Shown piece by piece: positions 35,101 to 46,125 of a stretch of 64,000 nucleotides of DNA. Source of the stretch: Amborella trichopoda (lineage: Eukaryota; Streptophyta; Magnoliopsida; Amborellales; Amborellaceae); assembly GCF_000471905.2 (NCBI RefSeq), contig NW_006499617.1:4316194-4380193 (forward strand), written 5' to 3'. The first letter of the stretch is position 1. Each line of letters starts with the position of its first letter. A program made the translations under genes and the position numbers. The notes beneath the pieces were generated by a model. The model saw only the letters and a program-made list of their open reading frames with translations. It did not search any database and was not told the origin of the DNA.

Positions 35101-38100
35101 AATCTGGACATGGAGCTACTCGTGTTGATATCCCACTTTGTGAACGGACCGCTAGTTCACGCAATTCCGAAGAAGTTATCACGGACGAGCCACATGCAGG
35201 GAAACTTGCATGTGTGGTCTTGGCCGGGGTTTCCTTTGGTATCTAATAACCATGCTTTTGCTCGCCGCTGGCGCACCTCTCCCATGACAAGCGTCGTGCT
35301 GCTAGGCGAAGCGATTGAGTACTGCACCCTAGATGGCGAGAGTCCAGTGGCCGAAAGCACTTACTGTCTGCTCAGTCAACTCATCCAGGTTAATACGCGA
35401 GATGCTCCTAATCCCTCCAGATGGCTTGCTCAGTGCTTACGTACTTCGCTCGCTGGCTTCAACATGTAGAAGCTTCTTGGCAAAGCTTCAAACTAAGAGG
35501 CAACGCTTCCCGAGATAGCCCTCTAGGCCATAAGGCTCAAATGATGACGATGATAGACAGTATTATATTCTAAACCACACAGCTAGATTATACTATAGTA
35601 CTATATACCACACGTCTATACTATACTAAATTGCTATATACTATAATTCTAGGGAATCTCAATCCCTGTAACTTAGGATCTCGATCCCTGATAGGAAAGA
35701 TCGAAATTCAAAGTTTAAAAATCGCTGAGGAGCGAGATTATGGAGTGGAATTGACCCCTTGGTTGGAACCCAAAACTATGATCTTGACTTCAAAAGATCT
35801 TTCATATAAAGATGGAAACCTCGATTAAATCCCAAGAATAATTTATAAACCAATGCAAATTTTGAACCGTGAGGTTTCTTTTCTTTTCTTTTTTTGGGTT
35901 TATTGTTTAATCCATTCATCACTCGATTTGTATAGGTATTCCTTATAAAGATGTCTCCTGTTCCCTGGTTTTTCATGTAATAACTCCATGACACATGATA
36001 AGATGGTACTTGGCTGAAACTCTTTGGTTTGATTTCTTTTGTTACTTCTATCATCTTGTGCATAACCTCCAGCTATATAATTTCTTCCAATGAGAAGTTA
36101 CTGTGTTGATTGACATGTATGAGTTCTTTGCAGAACTCACTGTCAACTTCTCAAAGCAGAAGGCATGTGATGGAATTGTTTTGAGGCCACTTTATGACTT
36201 TCATCTTGATTGTTATTTATTCGTGTGTGCTTCGTTCAGGCAATTGATGCCATCGACAATGGAATTAATCAATATGACACAGATCAGCCACCAAAATATG
36301 TAAACAACACACACTTGTCTTCACGAGTTGGCCGTTTAAATCTGGATTGGACAGATCCGGATCAATCGTCTCAGAAGGAAAATGAAGCCTTTCAACATGC
36401 AATGGAACTTGCCGGTGGTGAATTAATGGAGGTAAGTTTTCCTTGTGAAACTTTTACTTGCACAACAGAGTTATTCCCTGTTACATTCTCATGGTGACTT
36501 GTTTGATTGTAGAAGCATTGTATAAAACATATATTAAAGTTTTTAAATTATATAAACCCATATAATTGTTATAGATTTACAGTTTGGAGTGGAATGAGTT
36601 ATAAGTGTGTGACCTAAATTAGAATGCTTTTTTCTTTCCAGAATGTTCGGTTCCATGCTAGGTCTTGGCTGCCTGCACGATCTATTGTTATGGATTGCTT
36701 AGCAGCAAGGCATGAGATTGATTCCAGTGGAGAAATTATGGTCTTGAAGAAATTCTGCCCTGTAAGTTGAGTAACCCTTTTTTTCGTAATAGAAATCTTC
36801 TTCATCCAACTGTGTTGATTCCAACTTTATTTCCTGTGATAGAATTTTTGTTTGTTTTATGAATATCTCTTGCAAGCATATGTAAAAAGAAACAGTGACA
36901 TATTTCTTGTAGCATTCATGATTTACCATCTCTAGTTATCTTGTAGTTTAAAAATGGTCGCATCGTATCAGGTAATGAATTTAGGCTTCCCATTTCCTTG
37001 TCATATATGTGTTGTTTGAAATCTAGTAATTTTACACAACGGAGTTATTTCAGATGTGCATCCCCCAATTTGACAGATTTGCACTCACAGTCCAAAACCA
37101 GTATTAGTCCTTTTCATCTATATTTTTTGTGACTATTTTGGATCACTTTTTGCTTGTCACAAATCTTGAAAGCAACCCTGACACTTAATTTAGGTGTATT
37201 TAATTTATATTATCTACTATGTGTTTGGAAAGTTGTCGATCTTATGGAATCTCATACTCAATAATATTTCTGTGGTTCGGAGGACTGTTACTTCCAAGTA
37301 TCATTTACATAAGAAAAAAGTTATATAAGGTTTACACCATAAAATGTAGAATTAAGGTGCACCTCTAAAATCTTTGGAGAAATGTTGTTTTGATGTTGAA
37401 AAAACATCTAATTGATCATCTCCACATTGAGATGTTTATATATAGAGAAAAAAGAGATTTCAAGTCCTAAGACTAGTACATCTTGTAATATATAATTTGG
37501 ACCGTCCATTTTCAAGATTTTCATACATTTCTAGATCTGCTTGATTTGCACTATTTTTGAAGTTTATAATTTTATAATTAGAGATAAAAACAGTTTCTCA
37601 TTCCATTCTAGATTCTCATTCCATTCTAAGAATATTTGACACCAAAATTGAGGGTGCACCTTACTTTGATTGTTTAAGGTTGCAACCTTATGCAAACACA
37701 GACCCTTTGCATAATTATCAGGAAGGGGGCTAACATTTTCCCCTTTTTTTCTGAAGTGGAAGCTTCATTTATTTGAACTCGAGGAGGAAATGAAGATTGA
37801 GCCTCCCATCAAATATGTTCTATATGAGGTAATCCTATCTCTCCCCTGAAACTAGAAACATTTGTTCTTTACTTCTCTCCAATATTCAGTGAAAAATGGA
37901 TGCACCAGAATACTAAGTATGTCCTCTATATTTGCTGTTGCATGATAGAGAATCAAGCATTTAAAATTCGATTTCGCACTTTGAAATAAGTTATTAATGC
38001 ATCACTTATGTTACCTAGAAAAAAAAATGTTGGCTTTCTAGAAAATGTGTTGGCAGCCAATGTAAAAAAAAAAAAAGAAGGAAAATTTGTTGGCATTTGT

Positions 38101-38610
38101 CATTGAAAAGAAAGAAACAGAATTTGGCAATTCCTTGTTATGATATGTAAGCTACATATACAAATCTTTTCTTAGTTATCACATTTGATATTTTCGATCC
38201 CTGCTGTCTCTCTTTTCTTTTTTTGTGTGTGTGGAGAGAGGGAGGGAGGGACTGTTTTCTTTTCTTTTTTTGTGTGTGTGTTTTGTTTTTGGGGGAGGGA
38301 GAGAGAGACCTGGAAAAATGGATGGTAGGTGTAATCATATTCATATCTTTGTTGATTCTTATTTAACTTATTCTTAAAACTGAAGGACGAGAGAAGCAAG
38401 AAATGGAGAGTCCAGGCAGTTGCAATAGCTCCTGATAGATTTGAGAGCCGGAGGCCTCTTCCTTCCTCTTGGAGAGGTCTTAGAGATTCTGAACTCTCCA
38501 ATGAATCTGGTATTTCTGGCTGTGTCTTTGTGCACATGAGTGGTTTCATTGGGGGCAATGACACTTACGAAGGTGCTCTTGCCATGGCAAAAGCTGCCTT
38601 GAGATTATGA
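26182..38610 (+). CDS. MYG1/UPF0160 family metal-dependent hydrolase
   Basis: Seven exons: 26182-26409, 29056-29202, 33378-33476, 36240-36431, 36642-36761, 37757-37828 and 38386-38610. All introns are GT-AG and phase 0. The product is 360 residues, the family's usual size. Residues 1-38 look like a mitochondrial or plastid presequence (basic, Ser/Leu/Ala-rich, no acids). [12 protein letters not shown] at 41-52 and the DHH triad at 99-101 within VYDP...RYDHHQKGF are the family's metal-site motifs of a DHH-type nuclease fold. [35 protein letters not shown] and the C-terminal GRDSEL-like region also fit. Mammalian MYG1 is a 3'-5' RNA exonuclease of nucleus and mitochondria; the plant function is less clear. 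Introns are bloated by transposons (see 27164-28646, 29562-32819, 34446-35720) without harming the frame. Confidence 0.95.
26772..27180. mobile_element. Probable hAT-type MITE in intron 1
   Basis: Inverted-looking ends: TTTAAAAGCACGGATTAAAA and CTAGGCTTAGTCTCAGG at the left, and GGACTGGTCTGAGTTTTTCA plus AACATTG at the right. In reverse the right end begins CAATGTTTGAAAAACTCAG, a usual hAT terminus. GAGTC/CTCAG motifs fill both arms. No 8-bp target duplication could be matched, so the boundaries are approximate. Confidence 0.45.
27164..27454 (+). repeat. Direct duplication in intron 1, copy 1
   Basis: Matches 28337-28646 at roughly 90% identity, from TTTTTCAAACATTGTTTGAA to TTGATATTGATGCTTGAT. 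Copy 2 has an extra run around CCCTCTATGAATTGTTTG. Confidence 0.9.
27455..28336. other. Insert between the intron-1 duplicates, GATGCGGCC-rich ends
   Basis: 882 bp. The left edge reads GCGGCCATATGCGTTGGG; the right edge in reverse reads CAGTGTTTTAAAAGGCGGCC, a good hAT-type terminus. GATGCGG/ATGCATCGC phrases occur near both ends (27455-27530, 28200-28320), and the middle is AT-rich without a gene. The left terminus seems lost, so the element is truncated or rearranged. Confidence 0.55.
28337..28646 (+). repeat. Direct duplication in intron 1, copy 2
   Basis: Second copy of 27164-27454. It begins immediately after the hAT-like terminus and ends with the same TTGATATTGATGCTTGAT. Confidence 0.9.
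29554..29561. repeat. hAT 8-bp target duplication, left
   Basis: CTTATAAA, identical to 32820-32827. 8 bp is the diagnostic length for hAT elements. Confidence 0.92.
30084..32509 (+). pseudogene. hAT transposase relic (BED finger to dimerisation domain)
   Basis: 30084-30260 has a zf-BED-like start ([33 protein letters not shown] after a frame shift). 30278-30595 has an acidic linker with [13 protein letters not shown]. 31030-31560 has the DUF659/core region: [20 protein letters not shown], a DxxLEALGGL-like stretch, then [14 protein letters not shown] and [19 protein letters not shown]. 31920-32170 has the C-terminal hAT dimerisation motif, split by a frameshift ([12 protein letters not shown], then HTKRRNRLE). 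32298-32509 is an acidic C-terminal tail. Stops lie near 30593, 30848, 31327, 31576 and 32154. A 20-base N gap (31768-31787) falls inside. Confidence 0.88.
31768..31787. other. Assembly gap, 20 N
   Basis: Run of 20 undetermined bases within the hAT transposase relic. Confidence 1.
32820..32827. repeat. hAT 8-bp target duplication, right
   Basis: CTTATAAA, second copy. Confidence 0.92.
34446..35720. repeat. Dispersed repeat family, copy A
   Basis: TTGTGCAAGTGCCTTCCATA onwards matches 63279-64000 with high identity for about 620 bp, is interrupted at 35069-35529, and then matches again (GATGATGACGATGATAGACA to ACTATATACC). Contents include GGGATC/GATCCC-rich phrases and a TA/CTATACTA-rich block. 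Its right end (about 35640-35720) again has AATCTCAATCCCTG and GATCTCGATCCC. The family is not identified; it may be a non-autonomous transposon. Confidence 0.85.
35069..35529. other. 461-bp insert in copy A, unlike its surroundings
   Basis: Absent from copy B, where the flanks join directly (AGTTCAAA|ATAAGGCT). No target duplication is visible. Base composition is near 50% GC, against about 35% around it. It has open frames on both strands (35110-35469 plus), but no domain was recognised. The texture resembles plant mitochondrial DNA, which would make it an organelle-derived insertion; this is a guess that a search would settle. Confidence 0.55.
37325..37690. mobile_element. MITE family M, copy 1 (intron 5 of gene 2)
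   Basis: Inverted ends ATAAGGTTTACACCATAAAA and, in reverse from the right, ATAAGGTTGCAACCTTAAAC. Then GTGCACCT is shared by both arms. The interior phrase GGACCGTCCATTTTCAAGAT recurs in related form at 55450 and 59610. About 366 bp, no coding capacity. Confidence 0.75.
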
Positions 38611-39599
38611 CCCTTAAAAAAGTGACTTGGGTTTAATGGATTCAGCAAATTAACTGAGGCTCTTCAATTTTGATGGCATTTATTGTATGATTACAGCTCC
38701 AATGTGATGACCTTGGTTTTTCATCACAAACGGGACAAATTGTTGTTATTCTAAAGGCCATCTCCTTCGAGGCTTTATCAGGATGTCGTTGGATTGCTTC
38801 TAGGAAAGTAATGGGGGTTCTATTTCCTTTCCTTTTATATTTTTTCTGCACTGATTAGTTATCTTACCCTTAGTTGCGACAGTTCTGTTTATGTAAGTAC
38901 TTCAGCATTTTCATTATTATTTGGTTATAAAAGATAAAATTGCTTTTTAACTTTTGATGGTCTGACAGTGCTTTTTGCTCAACTTCAAGTCAAATTTTGG
39001 GCAAAAATGACTTTCACGTGCCTTTTTTGTATGACTATACTACAATAAACAAAGTTTCTTGGCCAATATAACCAGAATTATGTCTGCACTTTGATAACCA
39101 CATGTATTGTTTATTTATTTATGGCTGGAGTTTTGGTGCAGTTGCAGTTGCATGTGGCTGCTGTCATTCACGCAATCTGTTTCTATTAGACAGTATATTA
39201 TCAGCGCATCTTGCGCTATCCAATTTTATGGGACTGTGCACACCATGCTATCACAGCTGCATGGAAACATGTTTTTATTTATTTATTGAAGGGTAATGAT
39301 GAAGTCCATGTTTGTGTGTTGCTGAAAACTTAGAGTGAAAACCTCTAAATAGAAACCATGTTGACAGACTTTTAGGAATTTACCATGTTGTCAAACTTTT
39401 AGGAATTTAGCTCTTCTATAGCTTTTATTTTCTTTAAAGCTCCCCTCATAATGTGAAGGGCCACTTTGGATTCCAACATATTGGGGTACTGGTGGAAACC
39501 ATACCAAGTTTTGCAAGTGGGATGAAAATTGGCATTCTGTTTTTATCCCACTTACAGGCTATTCAAAGTTTGTCATTCTATACATAGTTAACTTTTAAA
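38611..39599. other. 3' flank of gene 2, no gene seen
   Basis: Probable 3' UTR, then AT-rich intergenic DNA. No terminal repeats or domain-like frames. Confidence 0.6.
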
Positions 39600-39675
39600 A
39601 GTGATCCGAATCGACTGACTCAACCACATCCTCCAATATCCAAAACACCTCTGAAACAATGCCAAAACATGTTTG

Positions 39676-39933
39676 CTACCTGCAATCCCAAAACATGTGA
39701 GCATCATAAGATCTCTCAGGCCTGGAGCAATGGGAACAAAAGGAAATGTCACCTGTAGTTTGCAAAAACTTAAAATGGGATGATCTATTCATATTACATT
39801 TGTAGAATAAAGCTTGGAAAATATTTAAGACATCGTGGAGGTTTCGGGATTCATTACTAGAACTCCAAGGATTGTACATCTCTTTCTTTTTGTTTTTTTT
39901 TGAGAATAAAAGATTGTGCACCTTTTCATCCAA
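39676..39933 (-). pseudogene. LINE zinc-binding (zf-RVT) fragment
   Basis: The minus frame has CSHCSRPERSYDAHMFWDC, the cysteine/histidine pattern of the zf-RVT domain at the end of LINE ORF2 (C-X2-C...H...C), and little else. It is an isolated fragment. Confidence 0.7.
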
Positions 39934-39959
39934 GAAGAATGAGAAGGTTAAAACATCAC

Positions 39960-41492
39960 AAGGTTCCCCTTAATGCATGGACTTACAAGGTGTTCTGCAA
40001 ACGTACCAGGGTTGTGATTAGCTAATCAAGCTCAACTGGAGCCTTGTGGTAAGCTGATGAAGCTTGACTGGAAAACTATAGCCACAGAAAGCCTTGATGC
40101 AGTAAGATTCCAGATCATAGTACCACAGATTGAAGTACTGCGTGATCGGACCACCCGTAAAAATGTCACTATTTGCAGACAACATTAGGTTCTTCGTAAC
40201 TAGTCACCACGTTGTGGTTTCCATTCCCATCAAGTGGTTTCCATTTCCATCAATAACACCACCACACTAACAACTTCAAAAAAGCTAATCTCTAATCTAC
40301 TTGAAAAAATGGGTTGGGGCCTGTCTTCCCCACTGAATTACCCAAAAAAGAACATTGGGTTCTTCTTAACTGTTATAGAGACGAGGATAAAGGCAATGGA
40401 AGCTTCAGTCCTGCTGAGTGCAGACTTTCATTCTATTCTAAAAGAGCAGACTAAGGAGAGAGGCTAGAAGCAAAAAAATGAGGGCTAGGTTAGGGTGGGA
40501 AGCGGTAGGAACAGGGGAATCCAAAGAGCCGGCAAAGTCTCAAAATCTGGAGAAGACCACATGATGCTTCAGCTTAGTAAAATGCCTGGAGAAGTAGGCG
40601 TTCGTGGCAAAGAAAAAATAAGCTAGCAACTAAAATAGGGTTACCAAACTTCAAAATTATTTTTCCCAAAAAAATTGCTTCCAATCTGGAAACCGCCTAC
40701 TATTCTTGAAGGAGCATATGTTGAAGTTTAGCATGAAGATACTGAGCTCTGAAGGGACCCCGAGCTGGACGTTTGAATCGATTTTGGCCCTAGTTTAAAA
40801 GGATAGCCATCCAGTTTTGGCTAAAATGGCATGTTATTGGGAATTGATCAATGCAACTATAGCATAAAAGTCTAGCAATGTAAGTTGGCATGGTGGTGGA
40901 TTTTTTTGAAAAATAGTTGACTATGGAGTAGTCTTTATGACGAGGTTTTTTCTGCCGAAGTGGTAGGTTTCAATGTTCCCTAGCAAGATGTCCTGAGTTA
41001 GAGCTGGCCTGGTGCCAAGGGGTAATGTTTTGTTCTTTTATATAAAATAACATTTTTACATAGTGTACATAAAAGTATATGCAAAAAATTTTCATAATAA
41101 AGAGAGCATGTAGTAGGATTTGGAGCGAGTCTACTCTACCACAGTTATTTGGATTTAACTGATCAAAAAATGCACCACACTCAAGGCATCTTAGTATGCA
41201 TAAAATATGATGATGTCATCCGACATGTATTGTCAATGTGTTGGGGCCGTGTTGTGAATTATCAACATATGTCTTAAGTGTTAACACGTATTGGCCACGA
41301 CCTAGTGACAATATTAAAGTTATCATGTAACATTGACCCACATTCAACTGCTAAACTCTTTCTGGTTCCTGGCCCAAAAAATGACAACAGCCATGAGGTG
41401 ATCCTCTACCCCATCCACCTGAGATTATTATTCCAGCCAAATGCTCCAAGACATAGCTAACAGCATGGTCTGCCATAGGATCAAAATGGATG
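39960..41492. other. Intergenic DNA, no gene recognised
   Basis: Short frames on both strands lack recognisable domains. Part may be 3' sequence of the LINE relic to the right, but no poly(A)/T end or target duplication was found. Confidence 0.45.
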
Positions 41493-41543
41493 AGGGGAAG
41501 GGGAAGGGGAAGGGGAAGGGGAAGGGGGAGGGGGGTGGGGGTG
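41493..41543. repeat. (GGGGAA)n microsatellite
   Basis: About six units of GGGGAA followed by a G-rich run. Purine-only strand. Confidence 0.95.
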
Positions 41544-41559
41544 GTTAAAGAAACCCATG

Positions 41560-43560
41560 AATAATTGCTGGACTGTTAGGCCAGATCCTCAACCAGCCAA
41601 ACTTCCTCAACAAGGAGGCCCAAATGTACGCAGAGGACCCAAATGTACGCAGAGGAAGAACGATGAATGTAAAGATAATCTTTGGACGACGACTCCATAT
41701 ATAACATACAATGCTTAGCCATGTGGATCCTCTTCACCAAAGTTGGCTTGGCAGACTATGTGGAGTCACACGAGCAGGACCAACCCATTGAAATCCTGAA
41801 CTTTTGGTGGGACCGAGAAGAACCAGGCCTTAGAGACTAAGTTCTGGGGTTTGTTTACTTGGTTTGGTTTTTTGATGGTAAGGTTGAAGGCTGCAACTGA
41901 ATAAAAACCTGAGGAGCCAGGGATCAAGACCATTTTGTAAAATCCTGTTCTGGGGATATTATGAGTCCATAAGAAGTCCAACAAGGATACGAGCTCCAGG
42001 ATCTCTGGATCTGATAGGTTGGGATAAAACCAGTTGTCCTCCAATGACTTTTTTGAATGAGCCAAGATGATGTCTTGGATATTCGTCAACAAGAATAGAT
42101 TTGGGTGGAATTACTGGGGAATGTCCTCTATCCAAAGGTCCTCCTATAGCTGGATTTCTTCCCCAGTTTTAGCCATAAAACAAATGTTAGAAATGAATGC
42201 TGCACATGATGAAACTAGCCCTTTCCCAAACCCTAGAGGTTGGTCCATAGCTGTTGGGACCGGAGTAGGACCGGGATTAGGAATTGGAGATCGTTAAATG
42301 AGTAGAAGATCCCTGTGGTTGGGATCCCTTTCCATGCAATGCATATGTTAGGAGTCTATATCCCTAAATATTAGGAATTGTGATCCCAACCTTTTTGGGA
42401 CAGCAAAGATTTCGCAGTGGTATTGCCACCTACCTATATGGGAGATTTGGGCGATTATGGGCTGATCCATTGGCAAAGCCTCCTATAAGCAAAGCCTCCT
42501 ATGAGCAAGCCCATAATTATGTTTTATGTTTTGACAACTTCCTCAACTGTTTACCAAGGGATACTCTGTTGTACTCCTTTAGTTCTCTAATGTCGAAATC
42601 CTCACTTCCTCCGGGGTTGACAAAAGACATTCATCTGTAATAGGTGGGACTTACGTTTGCCCACTGCACAAATGCTCAAGGTGGTTGGCAACCATGGATG
42701 ATGGATGACATTGTGAACTGACATATGATAAAATGGGGGATATTAGAGATGCTTTGAGTAGTGTGATTCTGCCTCTAGAGGCAGAACGCTTCCTTTCCAA
42801 GCAGCAAGATACTGTTCAAAATGCTCCACTATCGAATCCCATTGGACTTATGGGGGCTGCCAATGCACAGGGAAAAGACCTAAGTGTTTGTTGGGTAAAG
42901 AGTTGATTCCACACCCCAACGTTTTGGCCAGCACCAAGATTGAACTATGACCCAGAGTACTTCAGTTTTTTCCATATTGATCTTGAACCCCATTGAGACA
43001 TCAGACCATCTTAGATAAAACTAAATTTTGTACATTTATTGGGTGTTGGCATCGTAGAAAACCATCATATTGTCTGCATATTGTGAGAGACAAGGACCCC
43101 TCCAGGACGGTTTAAAGCCTCTGAGTAGTTTTTTATCAAGCAACTTCGAGATGAATTTACTGAAGACCTTGGCTATGATGGCAAACAAGAATGGAGACGT
43201 GGGCTCTTCTTTCCAAAGGCTTCTCAAGGTGACAAAAGGCCTTAGGTAATCGCTGGACAAGCACCGAGAACCACATGTACGAGATACACCTCCTGATCCA
43301 AGGCCGCTCTTGAAGCCATACAGTGCTTGATCGAGAATGTCCCAATCCACGTGGTCCCAAGCCTTTATTCATCCAATTCAAGGACAATGACCTGGGGTCT
43401 TGGATTGGTGTGATGGTGTCTATTGTTGATGCACTTGTCTGCTATCAACTCACCATCTAAGAGTAAGTCCTGATAGTATACGTAAATACTCTGTTAAGTT
43501 CTGGTGCACAATGACCTTATCCGTGGAAGATAACCTCACTGCTCACAAAGTGTTGTCCAT
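41560..43560 (-). pseudogene. Second LINE relic, heavily decayed
   Basis: Minus strand, from right to left. 43036-43500 holds reverse transcriptase: a DHVDWDILDQAL-like motif A region, then PTSPFLFAIIAKVFSK and a catalytic box reading YADN instead of YADD. 41766-42092 holds the zinc-binding region entry (GFYSVAAFNLTIKK, SVPPKVQDFN). Stops and frame changes are frequent. At 42238-42400 there is GGGACC/GGGATT-rich sequence loosely like the dispersed repeat of 34446. It is more degraded than the LINE at 2979-7203, and neither terminus was found. Confidence 0.8.
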
Positions 43561-46125
43561 CCCAAGGACTCTGAACCTTTTCCTTGGCTCATTACATTAA
43601 ATGAAGGGCCTGATGGTTCACCATAAGGAGTAGAGTCAATGGTCGTGCAGGAATGATGACGAAATTGTGTATCATCTCTCTCTACATTCTCCTGCTAGCC
43701 AAGAAATATGGTCGTTTAACACCATATTTGTTTGACCTTAGCTGGATTGTTCTGCATCCATTGAGGCACTCTTTATACAATGGTTCAGTCCTCCAATTCC
43801 GAAAGTAGGCCTTATCCTTCGGAAATTGGTACTGCTGGCAATGTTATGGAGCATGTGGGAAGAGAGAAACAATATATACTGTGGATAAAAGAGTTAGTGT
43901 GCAAAGATTGAAATAAAAAGAAATGTATACCTTTATATGTTGGACAGAAATGAGAAACAAACTATGGCGAGTCTAGGTGGATAAACAAAACAAACATCAG
44001 AAGAAAACAGGCGCCTAAAAAGTGGATTCCTCCACCTAGCGGGTTAGTCTACTCCCCATGAATAAACCATTTCCACCCCAAATCTCAATCAAGAAAAAAC
44101 TAGAAAGACAAAATTCCTCGATCAAAAAACAAAAAAAAGTCTCTTTGAGAGAACATGTGATGAAACAAAAGCAACCCCGAAAAGTGCAGAAAACCTCGAG
44201 AAGAAGGCCCTCTTTTGACAAAGGAGATGAGAGGCGAAAAAATCAACTCCTAAATATATCCAGATAGGATACCACACCATATCTTTAAAAACAAATGCAT
44301 TTCAAGAAAGAATCAAACCCTAGAATCCGCATAAAACCTAGGTGAAAATTGGTCGTCTTAGATATAGAGAATTGAGAGAGAGAGAATGGGGCCCTAAGAA
44401 TGAATCCGTAGAAAAGGGGGAATATGTTGCTAGCTTTCCTCTCACAGAACACATTTTTTTTATTTTTTATTTCAAGTTTTGTTATTGTTGTAATACATTT
44501 TTACACATAAATATATACTTTATTTATATTAAATTTATAAAAAGTCCAAAATCTACCCTCAAATCGGCTAAAGCACGAAATTACCAAACCAAAAAAAAGC
44601 TCATAAGCAAATATGACAACATTGATTTTGATTGTTAGTAAAAATGTGTGCCTCAAAAAACTTCTCCATAATATCTCAATAAGATTACGGATCTTTGTTT
44701 TCTATTTTTTCTTTGAAACGATAAGCTTTCATTAAGTTAATGAAGAGAGCCTAACAAGGTCAGAGAAAGAGGGAATGGATCTTTGCTCTCTATTTTAACA
44801 TCCAAAGAGCATCCATTTTTTACTCCTCAAATTGGAAATAAGTGATTGTAAATTATATTCTAAGGGAAGTGAGAGTGGGCATGTTATGCCACTTGGATGT
44901 TTGCATATACTTGTTTTGTAGATTTCCTTTAGTTAATGAGGTTAAAATCTCAATGATGCCGTGTTGCATGGACAGGAACATATATGTCCATTTATAATAC
45001 AGACAAACATGAACTCCTGATATCTAAGCATGACATATTTGTACAATATGTATGTACATAAATTCGTACGTCTATATATATACATATTAAAATCTATATG
45101 TAGTTTCCGTATGCATTTACACACAATAATTCATATCTTACAATAATTGGAAAGCATCCAAAAAATAAATATAATTTAATTAATAGTCCAAAAAAGTTAC
45201 TATGTGAATTTAAATTTTATTCATCAAAATTTCTCACAGACTAATCCAAAGTTGCATCATAACAATATAAAAAAAAGCTACCAAGTATTAATTAATTATT
45301 CATTCAAAATGTAACACCTTTATTGTGTGGTTATTGAAAAGAGTTCTAATGCATTCATCCAAAATCACACTATCATCCCACTCGCACCCTCAAATATTCA
45401 TTCTTTTCTAAGATTCAAATATTCATCTTTTTATAAGATTAGTTCATCAAACACCATGTTCTAATGTCAATTTTTGTAGATCCATCTATGTTTTCGTTGA
45501 TCCACATCCCAATACTTATATGGATTTGATTTATGATCATCTTTCCTCCTTGCGAGCAAGATAGTCCATAAGGCTTGGAGTGGGAGAAACTTATGATCCA
45601 TAGCTTACAAAGTGAGAAACTAATTGAGGAATGAGAAACTTGGAGAGGGAGAAACTTATAGTAAATATGACTTATGGAAAGACTACTTCAACAAATAAAA
45701 ATATTCTTTATTTTTATTCTAAACTATATATAGTATTTTCAAACACTTGTTACTTTTAAATAAAATGCTTTTCAATGAAGAATGAAGTTTCTAAAAAAAA
45801 TTCACTTTCAAAAAAAGAAATGTCTAAAAAAAGACATCGTAGTGGACACTTATTAGAAGTGTCAGTGTCAACACATGCGTCGGATCCACTAAGTGTAGAT
45901 ACATGGTCAAACCCCAAGACACACTTGTCTATGTTTCATGGATTATGCCAAGGTGCCAATGAAGGTATAGTTGCGTTACAGAAATAGCCGTCATCTAATA
46001 TAAAAAAATCTGCAGTTTTTTGGTCCACAACTCATGAAAAAGTTACTGTACAGTAGGTTGGTGAAGGTTAGGACACAATCTACACTCAAAAAGTGGCAAA
46101 ATTTTATAAGGAAATAAAAAGAATT
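43561..46125. other. AT-rich intergenic DNA, no gene seen
   Basis: Includes A-rich frames (44058-44638) without domains, and a region with repeated GGGAGAAACTTAT/GAGAAACT phrases at 45580-45665. It leads to the 3' end of gene 3. Confidence 0.55.

Larger units (their letters stand above)
33477..36239 (+). other. Intron 3 of gene 2
   Basis: 2.8 kb between phase-0 exons. It holds the dispersed repeat at 34446-35720 and otherwise T-rich sequence. No other gene is seen. Confidence 0.7.

Noticed and set aside
35110..35469. Protein-coding gene of 119 codons
   Set aside because: No recognisable domain, no splice-supported context and location within a repeat insert; kept only as a foreign-looking segment.
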